A stretch of 64,000 bases of DNA from contig NZ_JQMM01000001.1 in assembly GCF_000744735.1 (NCBI RefSeq), forward strand, positions 930,001-994,000, read 5' to 3'. Made by a program: the position numbers and the translations under genes. The DNA is from Porticoccus hydrocarbonoclasticus MCTG13d. GTDB lineage: Bacteria > Pseudomonadota > Gammaproteobacteria > Pseudomonadales > Porticoccaceae. The notes beneath the pieces were generated by a model. It made no database searches and was not told the DNA's origin. It worked only from the letters and a program-made list of their open reading frames with translations. Position 1 is the stretch's first letter; each line of letters starts with the position of its first letter. Below, piece after piece: positions 10,307-18,204 of the stretch.

Positions 10307-10325
10307 ACTGACAAAAATTGTCAGT
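10307..10325. promoter_or_regulatory. Palindrome upstream of pilA, candidate PilR site
   Basis: ACTGACAA-AAA-TTGTCAGT is an exact inverted repeat centred about 80 bp upstream of the expected pilA transcription start. PilR-type activators bind TGTC-containing sites upstream of sigma-54 pilin promoters in Pseudomonas and Geobacter, and this palindrome supplies two such halves. The assignment to PilR is inferred. Confidence 0.45.
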
Positions 10326-10367
10326 CTGCGGTGAGCGCTAACCCTTGCTAGCCGTCAATCCATTCTT

Positions 10368-10384
10368 TGGCACGGTAAATGCTA
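10368..10384 (+). promoter_or_regulatory. Sigma-54 promoter of pilA
   Basis: TGGCAC-GGTAA-ATGCTA has GG and GC separated by exactly 10 bp as in the -24/-12 consensus, with one mismatch in the TTGC box. Transcription would start near 10396, about 46 bp before the pilA ATG. RpoN and PilR control of pilA is established in Pseudomonas. Confidence 0.8.
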
Positions 10385-10441
10385 GATATATACCCTGCAA
10401 TAACGCCAAATGGCATTTAGTGATTTCAAGGGAGAAATACA

Positions 10442-10927
10442 ATGAAGAAAGTACAACAGGGTTTTACCCTTATCGAACTGATGATCGTGGTTGCGATTAT
10501 TGGTATCTTGGCTGCAGTGGCTCTGCCTGCCTACCAGAACTACGTGGTCAAGGCCAAAATGTCCGAAGTCATCATGGCTACCAGCCAGTGTCGCACTGCA
10601 GTATCTGAAACTTATCAAACCGCTAGTGACTCAGCCTCCATGCCCGATTCCGACGGCTGGGGTTGTGGTGAAGGCAGTGGTGAAAACGGCAACGGCATTA
10701 CCAAATATGTCGCCAGTATTGCGACAAATGCCGATGGGGTGATCACTGTTGAGACTCAAGGCTTTAATGATTCTGATGTTGACGGCGCAACCATTACGCT
10801 GACGCCCTATATCGATGACAGCGTTGCCATGACTTCAGCTGACGTGGGCAAGCAGGTGTTCAAATTCAAGTGTGAACCAAGCGATACTGCCATCTTAGGC
10901 AAATACATGCCCGGTTCCTGCAAGTAA
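10442..10927 (+). CDS. pilA: Type IV pilin (major subunit) PilA
   Basis: The 161-residue prepilin has the short basic leader MKKVQQG, cut before FTLIE; Glu5 of the mature protein is present, followed by the hydrophobic alpha-1N helix ([21 protein letters not shown]). The mature globular domain has four cysteines. The last pair ([17 protein letters not shown]) forms the usual D-region loop, and the earlier pair spans a Ser/Asp/Gly-rich segment. The protein ends in Lys, so the C-terminal Ser used by TfpO-type glycosylation in some Pseudomonas pilins is absent. A sigma-54 promoter lies upstream and a terminator downstream, so it is monocistronic. Confidence 0.96.
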   Translation: MKKVQQGFTLIELMIVVAIIGILAAVALPAYQNYVVKAKMSEVIMATSQCRTAVSETYQTASDSASMPDSDGWGCGEGSGENGNGITKYVASIATNADGVITVETQGFNDSDVDGATITLTPYIDDSVAMTSADVGKQVFKFKCEPSDTAILGKYMPGSCK

Positions 10928-10989
10928 GGGGTTGCTGGTGTGAGGTGAGTGGGATGGTAGTCCCGTTTCATTCGCCATTATAGTAAGTG

Positions 10990-11026
10990 AAAACCCTGCC
11001 TGGTCCCGATCAGGCAGGGTTTTTTA
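10990..11026 (+). terminator. Rho-independent terminator of pilA
   Basis: AACCCTGCCTG (10992-11002) and CAGGCAGGGTT (11011-11021) are perfect arms around an 8-base loop, followed by a T-run. Confidence 0.9.
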
Positions 11027-11056
11027 ATGAATGATGATTACCACCAACAGATGTAG

Positions 11057-13165
11057 ATGATAATGACGGATACTCCCGAGACAGAGGCCATCCAGTCCAC
11101 CAGCCTGGACCAGCAAGCACCTCCACCGCGCCGACCAATTACACTCTATGCCTGGTTGATTCTGGGCTTTCTGGTGGTGGTGCTGGTGGCCAACTTTTAT
11201 CAGGTGCTGATTGTGGCGCCGGATCAGGTTGATATGAAGGGCTTTTATTATGCGCTGCTGGTCAGCCCCGGCTTCTGGTGGGATCTGGGCTACTTTGTGC
11301 TGGCCATGGTGGCCATTCATCTGGCCTGGCTATTTTTACTATGGCTGTCCTCCGCTGGCTGGCTGAGCCTGCCAGCGGTCAGCCCGAAAAACCGCCAGTT
11401 GTTGCCGGTATTACTGTTTCTGTTGTCGGCGCTGTTGTTGTTGGTGTGGAGTAACCGGCGCTATCCGCAGATGCAGGGTAGTGGATTTCTGAATCAAAGC
11501 CCCTGGTTAATGAGTGACTCGGTATTTGTCGGTCTGCTGGCGATCTTTGCCGTGGCGTTTGTTGTAAGCCTGGGCTTTCTGATTCGGCGCAACGCCCGTG
11601 TCTGGGGTTCGGCCTGTGTGTTGGTCGTGGGCGCGTTTGGCGCGATGTACGGGTTGAGCACCACCGCTGGCAATGCGCAATTTAATGGCGGTGTGGTTAA
11701 TAGTGCTGGGGCCAATGGTGCTGGACCACCCAATATCTTTATTATCGGTATCGATTCCCTGCGCCCGGACCAGACCGGCTATTTTGGCAACACCACCGGT
11801 CTAACGCCCAATGTGGACAAATTTCTGCAACAGAGCACCGTGTTTGAAAATGCCTACACGCCCTATGCCAGAACCTTTCCAGCGTGGATGAGTATCCTCA
11901 CCGGTGCCGAGCCGGTCAACCACAATGGCCGCTACAACCTGACTAACCATAAATATATGGACAAAAATCGCGCCCTGGGACACTGGATGCAGGACAGTGG
12001 CTATCGCTCAATTTATGCGATGGACGAGAGACGCTTCAATAACATTGATGAAACCTTCGGCTTCGATGAGGTAGTCGGCCCCGAGTACGGAGCACTCAAC
12101 TTCATGTTGGGCGGTTTTGATCACCCGCTGGTTAACCTGCTCTGCAATACCGTGGCGGGCAAATGGCTGTTCCCGAATATGTATCTGAACCGGGGGCGCG
12201 ACATGAACTACGACCCCGAGCGATACAGCCAGGCCATTCTGGATGCTGTGGTCAGCGAGCCGGACAAACCGGTGTTTCTGGCTGCTCACTTTGTATTGCC
12301 CCACTGGCCCTGGTTATCACGGGAGTGGGAGCCGCTGGAAGGCGAGCCCTACAGTGAAGACCCCGCTGAGCAGTCGTTTTACCGCTACCGCATGATGCTG
12401 AAGCAGGTAGACCGGCAATTCGGTCAGTTTATGGCGGATCTGGAGGCGACCGGTGCGCTGGATAATGCCTACGTGTTTTTTATGTCGGACCATGGTGACG
12501 GGTTTGACTTGCCGACCGATGAGTTAACAGCGGCGCGGGACGATGCCATCTTTGAGGTATATACCACCACCCGTGGCCACGCCACTAACCTGCTCAATCT
12601 GGGCCAAAGCCGTGTGCTACTGGCGGCGAAAAGTTACGGCAACGACGATTTCGGTCCGGCGCTCCGCGCCGGTAACGGCTCACTGATGGATATTGCTCCG
12701 ACGATCTCAGAAGTGCTGGACAACCGCTTCGCAGATAAGTCGTTCGATGGCCTATCAATGCTCTCTGCAACTGATACTGAACTGGCAACCCGGCCACTAT
12801 TTATGGAAACCGGGGTGATTGTCACCGAACTGACCAAGGACGAGATAGATAAAAAACGCCTACTGACCCAGACCGTGGGCATTTACGCCACCGATGCTGC
12901 CGGCAAGCTGGTTGTTCGAGATGACTTCCGGGACATGATTATCAGGAGCAAACACCGCGCCGTGGTCAAAGGCGACTGGCAGTTGACTCTGATCCCCAGC
13001 ATGGGCGAGCACATGGTGCTGATTAACATCCCCGAAAAAAAATGGTGGTCGCTGGACCAGTATGAAGGGGATGCCGACACCGCTGGTATGCTCCGCGATC
13101 TATGTGAGCATTATAAGAACGACGTCGGATTTGATGCGGCGGGGGTGTGTGACTCGGTTCGGTAA
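11057..13165 (+). CDS. Membrane-anchored sulfatase-like (alkaline phosphatase superfamily) transferase or hydrolase
   Basis: The 702-residue protein has about five hydrophobic segments in the first 210 residues, then a large periplasmic domain of the alkaline-phosphatase superfamily. Visible metal and nucleophile motifs are FIIGIDSLRPDQTG (first metal Asp), TPYARTFPAWMSILTG (a Thr nucleophile), HFVLPHWPW and FFMSDHGDGFD (second metal DH). Five TM helices plus a Thr nucleophile is the layout of EptA phosphoethanolamine transferases and LtaS glycerol-phosphate transferases, rather than soluble sulfatases with formylglycine (no CxPxR). The substrate is unknown. The start is ATG 11057 or ATG 11063. 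It lies just behind the pilA terminator, so it may need its own promoter or read-through. Modification of pilin or a surface glycan is a hypothesis only. Confidence 0.8.
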   Translation: MIMTDTPETEAIQSTSLDQQAPPPRRPITLYAWLILGFLVVVLVANFYQVLIVAPDQVDMKGFYYALLVSPGFWWDLGYFVLAMVAIHLAWLFLLWLSSAGWLSLPAVSPKNRQLLPVLLFLLSALLLLVWSNRRYPQMQGSGFLNQSPWLMSDSVFVGLLAIFAVAFVVSLGFLIRRNARVWGSACVLVVGAFGAMYGLSTTAGNAQFNGGVVNSAGANGAGPPNIFIIGIDSLRPDQTGYFGNTTGLTPNVDKFLQQSTVFENAYTPYARTFPAWMSILTGAEPVNHNGRYNLTNHKYMDKNRALGHWMQDSGYRSIYAMDERRFNNIDETFGFDEVVGPEYGALNFMLGGFDHPLVNLLCNTVAGKWLFPNMYLNRGRDMNYDPERYSQAILDAVVSEPDKPVFLAAHFVLPHWPWLSREWEPLEGEPYSEDPAEQSFYRYRMMLKQVDRQFGQFMADLEATGALDNAYVFFMSDHGDGFDLPTDELTAARDDAIFEVYTTTRGHATNLLNLGQSRVLLAAKSYGNDDFGPALRAGNGSLMDIAPTISEVLDNRFADKSFDGLSMLSATDTELATRPLFMETGVIVTELTKDEIDKKRLLTQTVGIYATDAAGKLVVRDDFRDMIIRSKHRAVVKGDWQLTLIPSMGEHMVLINIPEKKWWSLDQYEGDADTAGMLRDLCEHYKNDVGFDAAGVCDSVR

Positions 13166-13240
13166 GAAAGGGTCTGTGCATGGTGAAAACAGAATATTGG
13201 ACGAACATACTTTTGATGCCCGTCTCTGTCTGGCAACTCA

Positions 13241-14809
13241 CTATTGTTCGCAATGGGTGTCTTGCGTGAAGTTAACCGGATGTATCCCGCTCAGGTTGTT
13301 CCAGGGAATGAACCAGGATCTATTCTCAAGTGGTGTCAAGTACTCATCGAATATCCCGCCGAGAATAATTCTGTAGGTGTTAACAATGTTGTACGGACGA
13401 TCCTTGTAGTTTGAAAATGTCTGGGTGATGGACGCTTTCGTGCTGTAGACCGCAAAAAAAGGCGAAAACCGGTCAGTGAGACAAGTGTTTTCACTGCTGT
13501 TCTGATCAAGGTGGGCGCCGCCGCCATGGTCCCCCTGAATGATGATGATTAAATCCTCTGGTGGCGTTTGAAATAACTGTTCAAGTTGGGCCAGCAGTAG
13601 TTGATTGGTCACTTTCAGCTTGTTGATGTAGCCCTGTTTATATTGCTCGATTTTTTCCGGTATCAGCCCTGTCGCGTGGTTGCCATCGCCAGTGGTCAGA
13701 AACGCCGAAAACTGGTTGGTTGTGTTGCCTTCGTGGTCAAAAATAAAGGGCGGGTGCGGTGACAAAACGTGCTGATACAGGAAAAAAGGTTTTTTTGCCT
13801 TCCGATACTGTGAATGGGAGAACGCGTTGACGAGAAGATCTCTGTGTCGGCTGATGGAATCCGATGCCAGTGATTTTTCGAGCCATGGGCCAACGATGGT
13901 TCTGAGCGTGTAGTGATAGGTGAAATCGTTGATCAGGTCCCGGCCCGTTTTTGGTTTAAGAAAAACGGCATCTGAGGCGGGTTTGAGGTAGGGATAACCA
14001 GAGTCCGTAAAAAGTAGGCTGTAACCAGCGTCTTTCAGTTTGCTGTGCAGAGGTCCCTGCGTTGTGAGTTGACCCCAGCGGCGGCGGGTTGTTTTATTGT
14101 TGCCCGAAAATTCATGCGCATCGGTATCCCAGTACCTACCAAGAAAAATTGCGCTGAGTGTTGGTAGAGTCTGGTTATAGGGGCTGTGGGTGTTTTTTAG
14201 AACAACAAAGCCCTTGTTTTCAAGTTCTCGGACAAAGCTACTGTTATCGTAGTGATAATTTTCTTTCAGGGAATGCTCTCCGGAGTAGCCGTCCAGAACG
14301 ATATGAAGTATCGATGGCTTGGAGTCTTGCGCTGCCTGCACATTCAGGTCGTTAAACTCAGACTCTGCACTCTGGTACTCAGCAAATGTATTTTCGGCGA
14401 CCGGGTTTTTCTGAAAGTCCTGATTGGTAAAAAGCTGGAAGAGCAAATACCCGATCAGATAAAAGCAGAAAATATTTGCAAAAACATTCAGGGTTTCCGG
14501 TGGGCGCCAGCGTAAAAGAGCTAGCGCAATGATGGCAGTGGCGAATAGCCAGGCCAGTGAGGCGTTTCCAGTCATGGCAATGCCGCCGAGCGACAACCCG
14601 AAGAAAAATGTCAGGACTGCTGCACGATTGCTTGATCCGTAGATTTTTTTCAAAAAAACAAAGATGCAAAAAGAGGCTGTTAAGAGAATGATTTCTATTA
14701 GAAAAATATCAATAAAATTAAAAAATTTCGCGTTATCATTCAAAAATTTTATCGGGTAAAAAGCAGCCAGAAGAAAAGGGTAGATTGGCGAGGATATTTT
14801 TATTGGCAT
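13241..14809 (-). CDS. Second membrane-anchored sulfatase-like protein
   Basis: The 522-residue protein begins with several hydrophobic segments (to about residue 160) and continues with an alkaline-phosphatase-superfamily domain. Motifs: ILHIVLDGYSGEHSL (metal Asp), HSPYNQTLPTLSAIFLGRYW (Thr or Ser nucleophile), FFLYQHVLSPHPPF and IIIIQGDHGGGA (metal DH). It is not closely similar to the sulfatase-like protein encoded convergently 75 bp away. Its start overlaps the end of the methyltransferase gene by 10 bp, so the two are coupled. The 5' part of the gene is markedly AT-rich (near 14640-14760), unlike its surroundings, which hints at horizontal acquisition. The substrate is unknown. Confidence 0.75.
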   Translation of the reverse strand: MPIKISSPIYPFLLAAFYPIKFLNDNAKFFNFIDIFLIEIILLTASFCIFVFLKKIYGSSNRAAVLTFFFGLSLGGIAMTGNASLAWLFATAIIALALLRWRPPETLNVFANIFCFYLIGYLLFQLFTNQDFQKNPVAENTFAEYQSAESEFNDLNVQAAQDSKPSILHIVLDGYSGEHSLKENYHYDNSSFVRELENKGFVVLKNTHSPYNQTLPTLSAIFLGRYWDTDAHEFSGNNKTTRRRWGQLTTQGPLHSKLKDAGYSLLFTDSGYPYLKPASDAVFLKPKTGRDLINDFTYHYTLRTIVGPWLEKSLASDSISRHRDLLVNAFSHSQYRKAKKPFFLYQHVLSPHPPFIFDHEGNTTNQFSAFLTTGDGNHATGLIPEKIEQYKQGYINKLKVTNQLLLAQLEQLFQTPPEDLIIIIQGDHGGGAHLDQNSSENTCLTDRFSPFFAVYSTKASITQTFSNYKDRPYNIVNTYRIILGGIFDEYLTPLENRSWFIPWNNLSGIHPVNFTQDTHCEQ

Positions 14810-16230
14810 GAGATGACTTTGTAGGAAAATAGGGTTCTTTTTGTATTAGGCACATCTACTGAATCGATAATTTCCGCCCGTGAGGCCAGCATGGATATGA
14901 AGTTTTCTTTTGTGTAATCGCTAAAAATATCTTCTCTATTGGCAAGCATGAATGCCGTGGTCGGATCATCCTTTTCGACAAATTCAATGATGCCCGTGTT
15001 GGCAAAATCAAGTAACCACTCAATGATTTGGGCCAGAGGAATATTTTTTGCAATGGCCAGGTGGTGAATAAATGCCAAAGCTAAAATGGCATCGGGGTGG
15101 CCGCGTTCATTGAGCCCTTTTCTTTCGGCTTGTCGCCAGCCTTGGGATGGCGAGGTGTTGGCCGCATCAAAATATAACGGCTGAAAGGGCAAGTTGTGTT
15201 TCTCTGCGCGAAGAAATGCCCCGTCTACTGCATTCTGGTCGATGTCGAATCCGATAACGCGACATCCACCACGCTGGATAGCCAGTTCAGAATATTCACC
15301 CGTATTACAACCAAAATCCCATACCATGGAGGGTTTTTGCCGGTCGATGAATTTTTCTATGAAAGCTTTTTTGGTGGATTCGGCCGCACGGTCATATGTG
15401 TTTTCAGTGGCGTAATCCTGCCAGACAGAGCGGTCTTTGGATCCTTTTGGTTGCATCCCGGCAACCCATTTTCTCATGCCAGTCAGCATCCGTTGGTAGG
15501 CGGCCAAAGGCATTGGTCTGGAAGGAGACTTGGTTTGCCGGATGTCATGACTGTCGGGATCTATTACAGACGTATTAATTGTCTTTTTCTGCAGTTTTGC
15601 TTGGGCAATAATGTGAAACAGCAAGTTCCAGGATAGCCAGGCTGTTTTGGGTAGCATTTTGTAAATGTCATCAATTGGAATACCTTCGAGGTTGCCACGG
15701 TACCAGCCGTTGTGGGGTATTCCCCAGCGCGTTCTGAGCAGAAGCGGGGTAATAAACGATTCACAGAACTGGCGGTGGGCCAGCCAGTACTCTCCTTCCC
15801 TATAGGGTCTGATAGACAGCAGGTCAATAAAGACGGGCGTCGTACCTCTAAATTGAACGTTGTACGCTGTTCCGTCTGTCAAGGTGTAACCATCTGCCAG
15901 CAATTTTAAATGGAAGTCCAGATGAAACAGGGCCGCTTTTTTTAACGCTGAAAACCCCCATTCGTAGGGGTAGGAAATAAAGGGTATGCGCTCATGGCTG
16001 ACAACATAAGCTGTAGTGTCGGGAAACTCACAGGACAGGGAGGTCATGTCGACTTCACGTGTTTCTATGAGCCAGCCCTGTTCTACTAGGCTCTGCAGGT
16101 AGTTTTGATCTCTGAGCTGTTCGTAGTATTGCCTCGCAGGCTCATTGATCGTTCTGTAAATCTGTCCGTCAATCTCAAAAACATGTCCTGACGAGTCTCG
16201 AAAGGAACCGCTGTCCGTTAATGGTTCCAT
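14800..16230 (-). CDS. Class I SAM-dependent methyltransferase, two-domain
   Basis: The 476-residue protein has a C-terminal Rossmann methyltransferase domain. Motif I is VWDFGCNTGEYSELA near residue 305, and the acidic end of strand 2 (VIGFDIDQNAVDGAF) follows. The roughly 290-residue N-terminal part has no motif I recognise; it contains FRGTTPVFIDLLSIRPYREGEYWLAHRQF. I cannot name the substrate. Proteins of this build are, as I recall, found in surface-polysaccharide and envelope loci. It lies between the small DPGTGS protein (5 bp upstream) and the second sulfatase-like gene (10-bp overlap), so the three are one translational unit. Confidence 0.75.
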   Translation of the reverse strand: MEPLTDSGSFRDSSGHVFEIDGQIYRTINEPARQYYEQLRDQNYLQSLVEQGWLIETREVDMTSLSCEFPDTTAYVVSHERIPFISYPYEWGFSALKKAALFHLDFHLKLLADGYTLTDGTAYNVQFRGTTPVFIDLLSIRPYREGEYWLAHRQFCESFITPLLLRTRWGIPHNGWYRGNLEGIPIDDIYKMLPKTAWLSWNLLFHIIAQAKLQKKTINTSVIDPDSHDIRQTKSPSRPMPLAAYQRMLTGMRKWVAGMQPKGSKDRSVWQDYATENTYDRAAESTKKAFIEKFIDRQKPSMVWDFGCNTGEYSELAIQRGGCRVIGFDIDQNAVDGAFLRAEKHNLPFQPLYFDAANTSPSQGWRQAERKGLNERGHPDAILALAFIHHLAIAKNIPLAQIIEWLLDFANTGIIEFVEKDDPTTAFMLANREDIFSDYTKENFISMLASRAEIIDSVDVPNTKRTLFSYKVISCQ

Positions 16231-16235
16231 CGGGA

Positions 16236-16484
16236 CTATTTCCTTTCGCCCTGTGGATTCCCTTGGCTGTGCGGGGTTTCATCACTGTCCATCGGGCCTT
16301 CTTCAGGTCTTTTTCTGGAAAAAAACTGTTTTATTTTTCCGTAATAAATACCAAATACGGTGGTCGCTGTGGCGACAGCTGCCAATAGCCCCTGCAGTAT
16401 GAGGCTTCCGGTGCCGGGGTCTATGTAGGCGAACGTGTTACTGGAAAACGTCAGGATAAGGATCATCAGAAAAACGTTTTTCAT
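16236..16484 (-). CDS. Small DPGTGS membrane protein
   Basis: An 82-residue protein with a cleavable-looking signal (MKNVFLMILILTFSSNTFA), then YIDPGTGSLILQG, a second hydrophobic helix (LLAAVATATTVFGIYYG) and a basic/acidic cytoplasmic tail. I placed the start at ATG 16484 because a GAGGTG ribosome binding site precedes it; an upstream extension of the frame to 16553 looks non-coding. Small proteins with an A/Y-x-DPGTGS motif recur next to methyltransferase and sulfatase-like genes in envelope loci, from memory; their function is unknown. It is 5 bp ahead of the methyltransferase gene. Confidence 0.75.
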   Translation of the reverse strand: MKNVFLMILILTFSSNTFAYIDPGTGSLILQGLLAAVATATTVFGIYYGKIKQFFSRKRPEEGPMDSDETPHSQGNPQGERK

Positions 16485-16549
16485 GTTAATGCACCTCGTT
16501 ACAAGTGAGTCCCCTGCACAAATTATCTTCATATGGGAGGGATTATTAA

Positions 16550-17986
16550 TCAACCCAAGCCGTTAAATACATAATTCACGTATTGCTTGAGCTTGTAGTT
16601 CAGGTAGTTCCAGAGATCCTTTTGTCCGACTAGGTTGCTCCGCCATGAGAGGTTGTCCCATTTGCTCTGTCGGCTGGTAGCCATTTCTAACTCGAGGTAA
16701 GGCAGGATCTCATCCAGGTCGGTAATATTGAAAGTGTGTTCCATGGGGCCGTTATACAAGTAATTATGAGACAGCCGTCCCTCTGCATGGCTGCTGAAGG
16801 CATAGCTTGGGTAATAGTGCCAGAGAAAAATGGGTACTTGATCCCACTTGTCATCCCATGACCAAGGCGGTTTGGGCCTTGACCAGGCGCTTCGGTCATA
16901 ATCTTCACCCGCAATATACCTGCCCACAAAGAGGGGCTCTCCGTTCTGGTCGGTACCTATGTGAATTTTGTCCTCAAAAACGGTGGTCGCTTTTTCCCCC
17001 GACACTGAAACAGTAGTGGCGTATTCATACCAAGGCTGCAGGCTGGTCAGGGTGTAACCGGTATCGAATTGTGTTTCCCGGTCAGCCCGGGGTGGAATCA
17101 GTTTTTGTGGATCTGGCTGGTAACGCATGATCTTTGTATTTATATCCAGTGAAGTCAGGTCACTCCTGGTGGCACAGCGCACGCCGTGACCGAGCGCTTG
17201 AGCATAGATCACGATGTGGGTGCCACCCTCAAAGAGAGAAAGTGACTGAATGGGCTCGGTGCCCTTGCTTTCACCAGTGGAATTGCAGAGAAAAAACCGG
17301 TTGTGGTACCAGGTTTCTACGTGAGCCACGGCCATGCTTTCTTTATCGATTCGTAACTGGAACCCTTCGTTGTCACTGTCGTGATAAGTCCAGTGGGTCA
17401 GGAGTTGTCGGAGTGGCTGGTCGTAATCCTTGATGTGATAGAGCATGTAGGCCAGGTAGTAGGAATCCTCGGTTTCTGCAATAACTTCCCCGTGGATTAC
17501 CGACGGTAATTGATCGACCATGTCAGCGTTTCTGACGTTATTTCTCGGGTCGGGATCTCCATCAAAAAATAGGTCTGTGGGAATATCCCAAAGCGGTCTG
17601 TGCCCCATTTTATGAATGATGGTCGGGCTGTAGTTCTCGACCAGATACCTATAGAAGCTGTCCCTGTCGGATGTGGCGGCGGGAGCCAAGTAGGTGGGTT
17701 TATAGCCCGGAAGCTCCACGTCCTGTCCCTCAAGCATGTCATCCTCGGTGACCGAAAATTGATAGTTGGGTGTTTCTCCCACAATCTGACCATTAAGGAG
17801 GATCAATACTTCAAAGAAGATGGCGATTGTCAGTGGTATGCCTATCAGCAGGTAGGTGACCAAGCCCCAGGCTCTTGTGTGGTATCTATGTCTCCCTGGA
17901 TGCATGACTTTTCGGGGCAGCCAAAAACTGAACCTGAACAGTGTGGCCGGAAAGAACACAATGGATGTAATCAAGGTTTTAAACAT
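16550..17986 (-). CDS. Membrane-anchored protein of unknown family, copy 1
   Basis: I do not recognise this 478-residue protein. It has one or two N-terminal hydrophobic segments (FPATLFRFSFWLP; WGLVTYLLIGIPLTIAIFFEVLILL), then a large domain rich in Trp, Tyr, His and Asp. Its conserved core is shared with the copy at 18205-19704: HKMGH-PLWDIPTD, FFDGD-DPRNNV, HGEVIAET, YYL-YMLYH-KDYD, DNEG-QLRIDK, VETW-HNRFFLCN-TGES-GTEPIQ, FEGGTHIV and LGHGVRC. Invariant His, Asp and Glu residues look like metal or catalytic ligands, so an enzyme is plausible. The YMLYH, DNEG and GGTHIV layout faintly resembles Vps62/DUF946 proteins; this is a weak guess. It precedes the small DPGTGS gene. Confidence 0.7.
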   Translation of the reverse strand: MFKTLITSIVFFPATLFRFSFWLPRKVMHPGRHRYHTRAWGLVTYLLIGIPLTIAIFFEVLILLNGQIVGETPNYQFSVTEDDMLEGQDVELPGYKPTYLAPAATSDRDSFYRYLVENYSPTIIHKMGHRPLWDIPTDLFFDGDPDPRNNVRNADMVDQLPSVIHGEVIAETEDSYYLAYMLYHIKDYDQPLRQLLTHWTYHDSDNEGFQLRIDKESMAVAHVETWYHNRFFLCNSTGESKGTEPIQSLSLFEGGTHIVIYAQALGHGVRCATRSDLTSLDINTKIMRYQPDPQKLIPPRADRETQFDTGYTLTSLQPWYEYATTVSVSGEKATTVFEDKIHIGTDQNGEPLFVGRYIAGEDYDRSAWSRPKPPWSWDDKWDQVPIFLWHYYPSYAFSSHAEGRLSHNYLYNGPMEHTFNITDLDEILPYLELEMATSRQSKWDNLSWRSNLVGQKDLWNYLNYKLKQYVNYVFNGLG

Positions 17987-18204
17987 AGGGGATTGGGTGA
18001 TCTACGGCCAACACAGGGGCTAGTGTAAAGGCACACCCCTCTTGATAACAGTGAGGTAATCAATGTTTTGAGATGTTTGGTGGTAGATTCAGGGTGAATG
18101 ATTGTGCTGCTAGGGGTTGTGGTTGTCTTTTATTGTGCCTGGCCAGTAAAGAGGCAGAGCGGGACGATACTCGCACCTGTCTGTGCTGAATCGTTTGGCC
18201 GGAA

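Larger units (their letters stand above)
10046..10441. other. Intergenic region between pilB and pilA
   Basis: This 396-bp divergent gap contains no coding sequence that I can support and no tRNA-like sequence. It holds a near-perfect palindrome (10307-10325) and the pilA sigma-54 promoter (10368-10384), listed separately. A pilB promoter must also lie here but no clear -35/-10 pair stood out. Confidence 0.7.

Noticed and set aside
10046-10441. A tRNA gene between pilB and pilA
   Set aside because: A tRNA is known near pilB in some Pseudomonas, but no T-loop sequence or acceptor stem could be found here.
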